Made by a program: the position numbers and the translations under genes. From Perilla frutescens (lineage: Eukaryota; Streptophyta; Magnoliopsida; Lamiales; Lamiaceae), in assembly GCA_026008535.1 (NCBI GenBank), contig BRKX01000004.1, positions 13,975,501 to 14,039,500 on the forward strand: 64,000 nt of DNA, written 5' to 3'. Below are positions 1-10,485 of the stretch, in pieces (position 1 is the first letter of the stretch; each line of letters starts with the position of its first letter). The notes under the pieces are model-generated. The model searched no databases, was not told the DNA's origin, and was given only the letters and a program-made list of their open reading frames with translations.

Positions 1-480
1 AAAAAACATATGTTTTTTCATTTCAATTCCAAGTAGTAGAGGCGCGCTTATCCCTCCATTTCTCTTTTATCATTCTTTATCGTCTTCTTATTTTTATTTT
101 GTCAAATTTTTTCAATTATTTTTTCTTTGTTTTTTATCAAATTTAAATATATTACCATTATATGTTGAGATTTTCCCCTTATAACTCTATCTCCCTACCT
201 TTAAAAAAGGGTGTGTTTGTATCGCTCCATTATTGAATTTATGGTTTATAATAGTGGCTCTCATATATATAAAAAAAAAATTCATTCTTTTTATCCTTTT
301 AAGGTGAAATTATTTACATTCACTTTTACAATTTATGTTTTATGTTGATTTTTTTACTAATATGAATTGCTTCTTTTTAAATTGTATTTATCAATCATAT
401 TTGATTTTTATTGTGTGAGCATTTTATGTTAGAATATAATTGATATAGTATAATAACTTTAATAAAAATATTATGAGCGT
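1..480. other. AT-rich intergenic sequence
   Basis: No gene, RNA or element end could be supported here. The sequence is T- and A-rich with short poly-T runs and stops in all frames. Confidence 0.6.
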
Positions 481-482
481 CC

Positions 483-507
483 GCCCCCGCCCCCGCCCCC
501 GCCCCCC
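483..507. repeat. C-rich hexamer repeat (CCCCCG)n
   Basis: Four consecutive runs of five or six C are separated by single G residues. The minus strand therefore carries four G-tracts with one-base loops, which is the classic G-quadruplex pattern, and the plus strand could form an i-motif. It sits at the border between AT-rich sequence and a GC-richer island. Confidence 0.8.
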
Positions 508-509
508 AA

Positions 510-1060
510 ACAGAATTCCTGGTCATTGCAGGAGCCCCTTGAGCTGCAGAGCTTGGAGGATTTATTTGGGCGCCTCTAAATCCTATGATGGCTCGTGGAT
601 TCTTCTAATTTTAATTCTCTTCTCAATCTTATTGTAGAGTATAAGCTGATACATCATGTTTCAGTTCTGGGAAGACATCACTGGAATCGAAGACGCTCGA
701 TCTTGGCTGTCTACGGAGCTCGCCATGGCGACGTTAAATTCAAGTTGCCTCTGCTCAATCCGGCAAAATTGGTGGCTGGGAGGAGAAGGGGGTGATGGGA
801 GGGCATTTCTCATCGTCAATTTCTTTTCGGGAGGGGGGAGGGGGTTATTGGGGCGAATTAGGAAAATAGGAAAAGTAGTAACCTTTCTCCCTATAGCCCT
901 CCATGCCAATATCAACTACTTCAGTCGCGGAAATTCATAAGAAAATGAAGCGAGGGACTCTCTCTCTCTCTCTCTCTCTTGGTTGCCAATCGGCGGAGGC
1001 AGGTGGAGATACGGCAACGGAGGGGGGAGCAGAACCGGGAAAGGGAGGCGGAGCTACGTC
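510..1060 (+). other. GC-richer, exon-like island of unknown origin
   Basis: This block has clearly higher GC than its surroundings and several overlapping short reading frames (for example 595-795 and 656-940). It also has a (CT)n tract at 958-979. I recognise no domain in any frame. The frames overlap and none is long, so it could be a decayed gene start, a captured gene fragment or transposon sequence. Confidence 0.25.
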
Positions 1061-1357
1061 AATTATTTTAATTTTTTATTTAGTAAGGATATTTAAGTAA
1101 TTTTATAAATAATTATTTTAATTAATGATGCATGAAGAAAAAAAATATGGTGTTTTGGAAACACCTATTTTTTATTTCAGATTCAGCTCATCACAAAAAA
1201 AAAAAAAACAAAAACAAAATCAAGAAACAAGAAAGGCCCATTAATCTGGAGACATGGCGGGCTTCTAGTTCTCCCTGAAGATGTATTTTCACTACATGTA
1301 TTCAAATGTGGCCACATGTTTATTCACATTTTTCACTCCTATTTTTTTGAAATAGAA

Positions 1358-1358
<1 letters not shown>

Positions 1359-1388
<30 letters not shown>
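1359..1388. repeat. (TA)n microsatellite
   Basis: About 15 uninterrupted TA units are visible. Confidence 0.9.
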
Positions 1389-1392
<4 letters not shown>

Positions 1393-1695
1393 TAAACAAA
1401 CGACTTCACATCACAAACTAAAATAAGGATAATTACACTTTTAGTTCCCCTAGAATAGGGTTCCATATCTAACTAAAATAGGGATAATTACACTTTTGGT
1501 CCTAATAAAATCATTTCAACTTCTTGCCAATATATTGTTTTTGTTTAGTAAAATTCTCGACAAAATATATGAAAAAAAACGTTGAAAAAAAGAAGGAAAT
1601 ATCTATTGTTAGTTTTAGGACTAAAAATGTAGAAAAAAAACACTTGGGGCAAAAAGTGTAAAAAAAAACATTTGGGATCAAAAGTGTCGAGCTAA

Positions 1696-2411
1696 GGCCA
1701 TCTCCAACAGTTTTCACCAGAATACAGTTAACTCTAAACTACACTACAGTTAAAGTTACAGATTTTCAATTTTCATCTCCAACAACATCACTCTACATTG
1801 CACCCTACAATGGAATATTCCCTTGTTATACTCTTTACTATTGATTTAATTATTTTATCGAATTATTTAATTGAATATGATTATATATATATATATATAA
1901 AATATATATATTAATATTCTTGCTCATTATTTTGTATTTTTAATACTTTACTCTTATTGTATTATGTTTGTATTTTTATTAATTATGTATTTGTATTGTT
2001 TATTGTAATATATTTATGGTTTTGTATCGTTTATTATAATATATTTGTGGTTTTGTATTGTTAAATATGTATGTAATTCTATTTTTATTAATTATGTATT
2101 TTATCTTTTAAAATAAAAAATAAAAAATTTAATACAAAATATACAAAATCAACCAAATATATTACCACGATTATATAATAAAAGAAAAAAAAAAGAAAGA
2201 GAAAAAATCAGCTACCACACCATATTAACATTAAAAGAAAATGAAAAAAAATGACTGCCGAGATGAACAGTGTCTCGGTTATTTAACCGAGACACTGTTC
2301 ACATTTCACCAAACTAGAGAGACGAGAGACTTGTTGTTGGAGCAAGCAATTTGCATTTTTGCACTATATTCTACCGTTTGCCGAGCCATCCGCCTACTCT
2401 TGGAGAAGCTC
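1696..2411. mobile_element. Tourist-like (PIF/Harbinger) MITE
   Basis: The element begins GGCCATCTCCAACAG and ends with the approximate inverse CTCTTGGAGAAGCTC. It is flanked by the trinucleotide TAA (1693-1695 and 2412-2414), the target duplication of PIF/Harbinger elements. Removing it with one TAA restores the sequence 'gagctaataaa' seen in the sister foldback at 6681-7313, which confirms the borders. It has no coding capacity. Confidence 0.85.
2264..2301. repeat. Near-perfect 38-bp palindrome inside the Tourist-like MITE
   Basis: Arms of 18 bases built around GAACAGTGTCTCGGTTA pair perfectly with their mirror and leave a two-base centre. The structure lies near the right end of the MITE. 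Confidence 0.9.
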
Positions 2412-2507
2412 TAATAAATTATGGGACCAAAAATGAAAGATATGAGACCAAAATTGTTTTGACCATATTCTAGTGGGACTAAAAATGAAATTATCCAAAC
2501 TAAAATA

Positions 2508-4715
2508 TTTGGTTTGCCATTATTTCTCTCGTTTCAATTTACCTATTAATTATTATAAATTGGATTTCGGATTTTACATATGGAGTAAGTAACAATACAA
2601 TTAATTATATACATTAATGCAATTAACATTAAATCGTAGCAATCAAAGTTTAACAATGAAGTCAGATTTTAGTGGCATGGTTGTGCGGATGATTTGATAA
2701 TAGAAAATACTCTGGGTTTAGGTAGAAATTAGGTGATATTGATGAAAAAAATTAAAAAATAGTTTGACCAGAGATAATAAGAACTGAGGAACATGGGTTA
2801 GCATTGAATATTGAGTTGGATTATTTATGTGGTAGCGCTTGAATGATGAGTGATGGGAGGGAGAGAGCATTGAAATAATTAGGAGCTTTTCTTAGTCAAA
2901 TATATTTAAAATTGGCTTGACAAAGAGTAATGGAAGGTGGTGCCTAAAACCACATTAATTACCAAAAATGGATTTCCTTTTGACTAGATTGGTACTTTCA
3001 CTTTGTTCAACAGCTCCCAGCAATAACTCAACGTGTATATATATTATACTAACTTTTAACTCTACCATTCAACTCTTTCTCTATCTTATTTTACCGTCAC
3101 ACGTCACGTCTATAACTATATTATTATTATTTTTGCATAAATTTTATTACCTTGCGATTGGAATTATAAATCCAAAATTCAAAATTTACATAATTTTTTA
3201 AATTACTTTCAATAAAATTACTGCTTGTACGGTTTTCTCAAAGAAGTTTATTAGAATAAAAAATAAAAATATATAGTTTTTTTTAGTATTTAAGTCATAA
3301 CATTGATAGTTCTCATCTTTTAAGTCCCAAAATGATAGCTAACTTCTTATATTTCATGCTCTTAATCGTTAAAAGTTCTATTGTGTTTTTGATGAGAAAA
3401 TGAACTGTAATACAAATACTATTATTTTACAACAAATAATTTTGACATCACGATGCCGAATATATTTGAATTGGCTAACGTTTGTGGTTATTTTATAGAT
3501 TAATTTGGTTCTTAGACTACACTTAAATAACATCTATTATAAACATAAAAAATAGATAAAACTTAATGTATGTTCTCAATTAATGTATAACATGAGGGTA
3601 AAAAAAACGTGCACATACAGGAATTTGAAGTACAACTGCCATTTGATACAAAAAAAAATGCATAATTATTTAGTTAGGTTAATTGCATATATTAAATATT
3701 TTTTTTTTTGAATAACATAAATTAAATATTATGAACGTTAGATAATTTTATAGTTACAAATTATTTTAATATAACTTAGAACATAGAAATCACGCACTCT
3801 TGCATAGTTTAAATAATCCTCGGTAAGTTGTAATTTATTATTAAGAAATATTTAACACTACAATACAGTATATATAAACTGATACAATGCATTAATTTAA
3901 TAAATTTGTTCGAAAAGAAAAAAAAATTAAACGCGCGCATTAATGTTTATAAAACGTCTTTAACATTTCGAATAGTCTATTCTTTATTATATTTTTCATA
4001 GAGTCTATTTGATTAAAATATTAGTATAATGCTACTATGGTATACATTTAATGAGATAATAAAACGATGTGTGTATTAATGAGTAAGTTTTAAAGAGGCA
4101 TTAAAGACGGTTAACTTTTTTCAAAAACTACTAGTTTATAAGTTTTTTTTTTGTTTTTTTTTATGAACCATATGTAAGAGGATTTCTACTTTATAGTGTC
4201 TGTTTCTAAGGTCTAATAAATGGAATAAATCGCAGCATATATTTAGCTGGGTGAATGTTAAGAGTTTATAATATGTACAATAAACACCCACAACAAAAAT
4301 AAATCCAAACTTTTGCGGGAGGAATTAAATTTATTTAAGCAATTTCTTGAATCTCAATCAATTGGACGACGAAATAAAACCAATACACATACCTGCCTCA
4401 ATGACCTCGTCATAAAATTTTGATGCGACGTTTTATGCCTACGGAAGTCTAATATTTAAACCCTTCTCTCAATACGATGACGATACGCATACGTCATCAC
4501 CAACTCTTATTTCCAATACTACAAAAATGTTGCAATAGTTTTAACGTCTATCAATGAGGTTATTAATTTTTTTTTATTAAAATATATATAAAAAAAATCA
4601 AATTAATTTAAACACGTTTCATGTTTGAGTCGAACCTATTGAAGACAATTTAAATCATAACAAGTATAACAATTATTTAAATTGAATTTGGAAAAAAATA
4701 ATTTACATATATATT
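2508..4715. other. AT-rich intergenic sequence
   Basis: No convincing gene or bounded element was found. The one longer frame (2968-3201) encodes a low-complexity hydrophobic sequence without a recognisable domain, in a strongly AT-rich context. Confidence 0.55.
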
Positions 4716-4721
4716 ACAGGG

Positions 4722-6626
4722 AAAAAGTGCAAAAACACACTTAAAATATTGGTCCAATTCCGGTTAGATACTTAAAGTATGACTCGGTCAATTATGTCCC
4801 TTAAACTATTTTGACAAATTTTATATTATTCCTTGTGTTTTTCCGTAAAATAAAAAAATCCCCCGTATTTAATAAATAATCTAATTAAAAACTCCCTCAG
4901 TTATGTATAATCCATCAAAAAAATTCTTTTTGGGAGAAAGTGAATTACACTTTCTAAGAAAGATAATATGATTTAATTTTTTTTATATAATTTTTATTAT
5001 AGATAAATATATTTTATATCATTTGAAAATTATAGTATTTGGTTATACCACTACTTTTTAGCTATTTTGATAATTTCCTAAGTTTCGTATTTTTTTCATA
5101 TAAATATATTTTATATTATTTAAAAATTATTGTATTTTCTAAAACTACTATTTTAAAAAAATTGATTATATTTAAAAAATAATACAAAAATTGAAAAAAT
5201 AAGAATCATACACTCTTTCTTAGCAAGTGTAATTCACTCTCTCCAAAAGGGACTTTTTGATGAATTATATATAACTGAGGGGTTTAGACTATTTATTTAA
5301 CACATGAGATTTTTTTATTTTTCGAAAAAACACGGGGAAGTAATATGAAATTTGCCTAAACTATTTTAAACGGCCTAGTCGGCCCCTTAAACTATTTTAA
5401 ATGACCCAATCAACCCCTTCCATATTAAAATAATAATTTTCCTTTTATTAACTAAGGTTAATTAAATATGCAGATTTTGGTATAGCAATTTAAGATTAAA
5501 TTGTATCGTCTACAGTTGTCTATTGAAAAAATTGAAACTATGATTATATAGCACACACTTTTGATCTTCAAAACCTTCATTCAATTTAGATATTCGACGA
5601 TGTCAAAATTTTCAGTCTAAGTCATGAAGACAAACCCTCGTCCCGAGTTTTCTCTGTCCAATTGTTCCATTATTCGACATCCAGTTGACGAATAGATAGT
5701 ACTATCAGAGAGTCTATGATGAGAGATTTCCAACCATACCCAACATTGCACGATATTATCACTTGAATCACTCGAAATTAGGTTGTAAATTTTGCACATT
5801 TAATTAATATTAATTACTAACGGAAAATTGTAGAGGTCAAAAATCTCTACAATTAATCCTTCTTCGAGTTCGGGCTCCAGCGATCTACAAGACAAAGAAA
5901 ATACGTGAAGCCGAAGGACCGTCAGGAGGTTGACAATCGAACGGACTCCTACGCTCAAGTCAGAATCGAATAAATCAAGGAAAAAGCGAGTAAATTACTG
6001 AATAATAAAGTTATTATAGTAATTTATATAGGAGTCAAGCTTCGTTGCTATGGAGCCTTTTGTTAGGCCTGCTTGCGGAGCTATGTGATGAGTGTATATA
6101 GTTTGATTAAAGTTGCAAGTATTGCTTATTTCGTGTTCCTTTCCGTTTATCTAAAATGTATATATATACTAATTAGACCTAACTGAATCCCGTTATCTTA
6201 GGGATCCTCTCTTATCCCCTTTAGGGTTTTTGACGGGGTCAAGGCTTATCATCAACAGATAGTTTGACCGAATCTTCGCCTTGAGTTTGCTCAGTCGAGG
6301 ACTCTTGTTCTTGGACCTCTAGTCTTCGAGGCTTAATGCATCGACCTCGAGGCTTGGATCTCGAGGGGTGGACTTCGAGGTATGGGCCTCGAGGGGTTCG
6401 ATCGTGAGACGTTGATTTTATTTGGTTCTTTAGTCTTTCAAAATCGCCGTGGGCCTAGTTTCCGGGCCTATGCAGAAATATGACCTCTACAAAAATTAAT
6501 ATTTTTGATAGGCATGTTTATTTGCACCATTTAAAATAGTTTAAGGATTCGAATGAGTCGAGTCATACTATAAGTGTCTAACCGGTACAGGGCCAATATC
6601 CTAAGTGTGTTTTTGTACCTTTTTTC
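4722..6626. mobile_element. Long foldback element, right arm interrupted
   Basis: The left arm (about 4722-4970) contains a run ending in 'caaaaacacactta', then 'ggttagatactta', then 'cagttatgtataatccatc'. It is mirrored by two right-hand blocks at about 5200-5415 and 6530-6626. The gap between those blocks holds unexplained sequence (about 5420-5828) and a solo LTR (5829-6491). No coding region is present. The outer ends resemble plant foldback or Mutator-like elements, but I could not fix a clean target duplication, so the borders are approximate. Confidence 0.6.
5829..6491. mobile_element. Solo LTR, 663 bp
   Basis: The element starts TGTAGAGGTCA and ends TGACCTCTACA, a perfect 11-bp inverted terminus with the TG...CA ends of an LTR. 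It is flanked on both sides by AAAAT (5824-5828 and 6492-6496), a 5-bp target duplication. No internal retroelement sequence is present, so it is a solo LTR left by LTR-LTR recombination. The interior has repeated 'cctcgaggcttgg'-like phrases near 6320-6400. Superfamily and orientation cannot be decided. Confidence 0.9.
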
Positions 6627-6680
6627 TATATTATGAATATTTTTACCATTTAGAACCTAAAGATAGGTAATATATCAATT

Positions 6681-7313
6681 GAGATAATTTCACTTTTAGT
6701 CCCACTAGAATAGGGTCAAAACACTTTTGATCCCATATCTTTCGTTTTTGATTCCATAGTTTATTAACTCGACACTTTTGGTCACATATTTTATGTTTTT
6801 GATCACATAGTTTATTAGGTCGACACTTTTGGTCCAAGTGTTTTTTTTTCCAATATTTTTAGTCATAAAACTAACCGTATATTTTTTCTTATATTTTTTT
6901 CGATAGTTTTTTTTCATATATTTTGTCGAGAATTTTGCTGAACAAAAACCGTATATTGGCAAGAAGTTGAAATGGTTCTGTTAGGCATTTTGCTGGATTT
7001 TTGTTGGACATTTTGCTTGATATTTTGTTGAATATTTTGCTGAAATTTTCTGAGATATTATGTTATTTTGTTGGATATTATGTTGAATTTTTCGCTAGAT
7101 ATTTTTCTCTTCTTTTCTTAATGATTTGCTGAAAAAATGAAGCCAAAATGTCCTTTAAATACACACACACACTACACTTGTGACTAAAAATATCGAAAAA
7201 AAATATTTAGGACCAAAAGTGTCGAGCTAATAAACTATGGGATCAAAAATGAAAGATATGCGACCAAAAGTGTTTTGACTCTATTCTAGTGAGACTAAAC
7301 GTGAAATTATCCC
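6681..7313. mobile_element. Mutator-like foldback MITE, copy 2
   Basis: The arms begin GAGATAATTTCACTTTTAGT on the left and GGGATAATTTCAC (reverse complement) on the right, and stay complementary for well over 100 bases. A 10-bp duplication, TATATCAATT, flanks it at 6671-6680 and 7314-7323. The loop (about 6960-7130) is made of variations on 'gatattttgttgaatattttgctg'. It is non-autonomous and related to the copy at 1426-2496. Confidence 0.85.
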
Positions 7314-7476
7314 TATATCAATTCATAATATTAAATATGTAAACTATTTAAGATAAAAATTTGTGTAAGATTGTTTACCGAGTTAAAATCTGTCAAATAT
7401 ATATTTTACATTAGGTCTAATATTAAAGAATGATGGGTATTTTCACAATTATTTAGTTCGAAAAAAGTATCATTTT

Positions 7477-7961
7477 TGTCATGAGTTTAGACGAAATTGA
7501 GAGTGTGAAGAAAGAAGAGATGAAAGGTGGAGTCTTTGAAGAATTAGGGATCAACAATGAAGAAAGAAAATTGGGAGATTTGGGGCTAATTACCAAGATA
7601 GAAGTAGATTCGGGTCGCTCGGGTCATGGGCTAGCGGACGGGTCAACCTCAGCAAGCCTTATTAAAGAATGGGCCATGAACAGTGGCTGAGTAGAGGAGC
7701 TAGGCCCAATAATATTATGTTAAAGATTAGGCTATGTTTTATTTTCATTATAAGATGCTTTTAGGGTTTGTGTAAGGTTGTGGGACCATATTGAGTCATA
7801 TATAAACTCATATGGATTATGAAATGAAATAGAATGAAATTACTCCAAAATCTCTCTCTCTATCCCTCCATTCTCCCTTCTCTATCTCCCTACTCTTCTG
7901 CTATCCAAAACCCCAAAAAATTAATACAACTATTACATAATTTGTAGTAGTAATCACTACA
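7477..7961 (+). repeat. 5' LTR of the gypsy element (485 bp)
   Basis: It starts TGTCATGAGTTTAGACG and ends GTAATCACTACA. The matching 3' LTR is 486 bp once its nested insertion and one copy of the duplication are removed. The upstream duplication ATTTT is at 7472-7476. Confidence 0.93.
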
Positions 7962-7963
7962 AT

Positions 7964-7977
7964 TGGTATCCAAAGCC
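7964..7977 (+). other. Primer binding site, tRNA-iMet type
   Basis: TGGTATCCAAAGCC follows two bases after the 5' LTR. It closely resembles the plant initiator-Met tRNA primer site (TGGTATCAGAGC type), with a few substitutions. Confidence 0.75.
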
Positions 7978-8065
7978 TTGATCCTGAAATATAGCTGAAG
8001 GAATGCATTTGAAAGAACTCCAGGAAGTGTAAAAGAGACTTGATTAGGTCTTGGCAGCTGAATCC

Positions 8066-9155
8066 ATGAAGAGAGAAGCAGCTGAAATCAAAGTGCAAGA
8101 AAAATTAGGGGTTATTACCACTGAAGTTCAAGATCAGCTCAAAGGAGTAAACGGTAAATATGACAATCTCAACCATACCCTTTCCATTATTCAATCACAA
8201 CTATCAAATCTCACCAAAGGAAAAGGGAACAAGAAGGAACAATCAATCCTGGGAGCTCTAACCACTCCATTAGTGGCTGATAGTGGGACTCCTATTCAAT
8301 CCCAGACTCATTCTAGGTCCAGATCTCAACAGGACCAAGCATCTATACAGGTAAAACACCCTATTCCTAAAGTTGATTTCCCTAGATTTGATAGAACCCA
8401 ACCCCACTCTTAGATTCTGAAATACAATCAATATTTCCAACTAGTACCCAGTGTACCTGACTCCCAAAAAATGGTATTAACCTCTTTATATTTTGAGGGA
8501 AAGGTTGAGCAATGGTTCCAAAACTATAATACCATGTTCAGGGATTAACTTGGGATCAGTTTCTAAAAGTGGTATCTGCTAGGTTTGAAGAGTTGAGAAA
8601 AACTAAGATCATCATGGAATTTAATAAGCTAAAACAACAAGGTTCATATGATGACTATGTTGAGAGGTTTGAAGAGTTGAGGGCCTGTATGTTGCTATTT
8701 AATCAGGGGGAATACTCGGATGGCTATTTTATAGCTAGATTTATGAGTGGGTTAAGTGAAGATCTCCAATCAGCCATACACATGTTTAACCCCAGATCCC
8801 TGCATCAGGTAATTGAACTAGGGAGGAGCCATATTCAGACTGTTGATGCTATTGCAAGAAAATTAAAGGGGCCTGGCAGATTCAAAATTCAAACCCAGCT
8901 GGGGGTTACAGGAAACCTGATGCTACTACTACCCCTCCCACTAGCAAAACATTTCTAACACCCCTCAAACCACCAACTAAGCTACTCACTTCTGCAGAGA
9001 TGGTAGCTAGAAGAGAAAAAGGACTATGCTACAATTGTGATGAGCCCTATGTCTTTAGACATAGGTGTAAGAACATAATCAATTATATGATCATGAGTGA
9101 ATGGGAAGAATTGGCATTCTTACGGACCATTTCTAACAATTCTGAAGAATGTGAC
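8066..9155 (+). pseudogene. gag remnant of the gypsy element
   Basis: Reading from an ATG at 8066, the frame encodes a hydrophilic N-terminus, then at about 8569-8958 a gag capsid-like region (EFNKLKQQGSYDDYVERFEE). A zinc-knuckle region follows at about 9000-9075 (CYNCDEPYVFRHRCK), of the CX2C...HXC type seen in plant gypsy gags. An in-frame TAG at 8411-8413 breaks the frame, and frame changes follow near 8550 and 8960. At 9155 the sequence is cut by a solo LTR and resumes at 10486. The product would package element RNA; it is not functional here. Confidence 0.85.
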
Positions 9156-10485
9156 TGGTGCGTCATTTTTCACCAAAAATAATCCGACACGCAGTCAGTA
9201 TGCCCACACTACCCAGAATAGTGGCAAGCAAGATCGTCTTCCAAAAGGACCGGTGAAAATTATCCAACACTTTAGTCTGCAAGTAACCAAATCTCCCAAC
9301 GAGTATCTTGATTATAATGTAAAAATGAAATTAAAAGCAATTAAACAAACGTAGATTTCTTCACAGATTAAAAGGTATTCCGACTTCCAATTAACTCCAC
9401 CCTAGCTTAATTATTCTGATCATCGATGCAATGATAACTTTAATCAATGAATGCAAACCAGTTATAATTACCGAAGACACTTCTGACGCGATCTTATTTC
9501 TCCTTAACTGTTCAATAATCAGAAAGACACTTCACCAATTATTTTCCTAATCGACTACCAATCGTAAGAGACACTCTATATATTTAATGAGTCGACAACT
9601 TTAGGAACTAGAAAAACCCGATTTAAACCAACAAACTCTGACACAGGATTGTCAAATTAAGACTGTTCTCCCCTTGATTCTGAAGAATCAATGTACCGCT
9701 AATTAAACCTAAACCACAATTACGGATGACCAATTTAATTAGCTACTAATTAATTCTGATCTACTAAATATGTGCACCTACCTAGCAGAGCCGAAACAAT
9801 TAACAACTTTAAACACAGAGAATCACAGATACATTCATATAATTAAAGTATAAGAACGAATTAGATATCACAGAATAAATACGCCAGGGCTTCGTTAATC
9901 TTCACCGGAATAGAACGCGCTTAGCTTGAATTCATAATTGGAATTGCACTTCAAAAATTAATTGAAAAGAATAACAATGAAAAGAAGAATGAAATCGAAT
10001 AGTGAAAAATATGTCTGCAGAATCGTTCCTCAGTGTGTTTGGCGTGAAAAAATCTGTACTGGAATGGATAGAGTCCTACTCTATCTAGAAGTCTTTTAAT
10101 ACAAATCCTTAATTAATTAATTAAAAAAAATCTTAATCCTAATCCAACTAGGAAAATAATAAAAACAGAGTCCAACAGTAATAAAAGACAACATAATTTT
10201 CGTCCAGGCCCACAATTGGTGCAAATCCACTATCTCCAGCCCAATACTCGCATAATCCATCAGTCAGTATGCCCATACTGACTGCCTTCCAAACTCTTCA
10301 GCTTTTCCTCAATCAAATTGCGTCCAAACCCTCCAAAACAATGTCATTATCTCCACTTCCATGTCAACCACCTGAAATTAACCACAAGACACAAATTCTT
10401 CCACAAAACTTGATCATGGGGTGAGTAATGTAGTAAAAGTATACCAAAATCAACCCAAAATATATATGAAATAATAGCCTAATCA
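9156..10485 (-). mobile_element. Solo LTR (1330 bp) nested in gag
   Basis: It begins TGGTGCGTC and ends CCTAATCA, with a 5-bp duplication GTGAC on both sides (9151-9155 and 10486-10490). No internal domains remain, so it is a solo LTR. On the minus strand it starts TGATTAGG and has a plausible promoter-like TATTAAAAG near 10100, so I infer minus orientation. It carries a palindrome at 10260-10283 that also occurs in the U3 of the gypsy LTR at 58247-58954. Confidence 0.88.
10260..10283. repeat. Palindrome CAGTCAGTAT-GCCC-ATACTGACTG
   Basis: Ten-base perfect arms surround a four-base centre. A partial copy lies at about 9193-9206, and a near-identical palindrome is present at 58844-58865 in another LTR. 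Confidence 0.9.

Larger units (their letters stand above)
1426..2496. mobile_element. Mutator-like foldback MITE, copy 1 (split by a Tourist-like MITE)
   Basis: The left end GGATAATTACACTTTTAGT is mirrored at the right end by ...ACTAAAAATGAAATTATCC. The arms continue with the shared phrase about 'cacttttggtccc' and 'ctagaatagggt'. An 11-base direct repeat, AAACTAAAATA, flanks it at 1415-1425 and 2497-2507. Long terminal inverted repeats with a 9-11-bp duplication fit the Mutator superfamily. The right arm is cut at 1695 by a nested element and resumes at 2415. There is no transposase, so it is non-autonomous. A second copy lies at 6681-7313. Confidence 0.8.
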
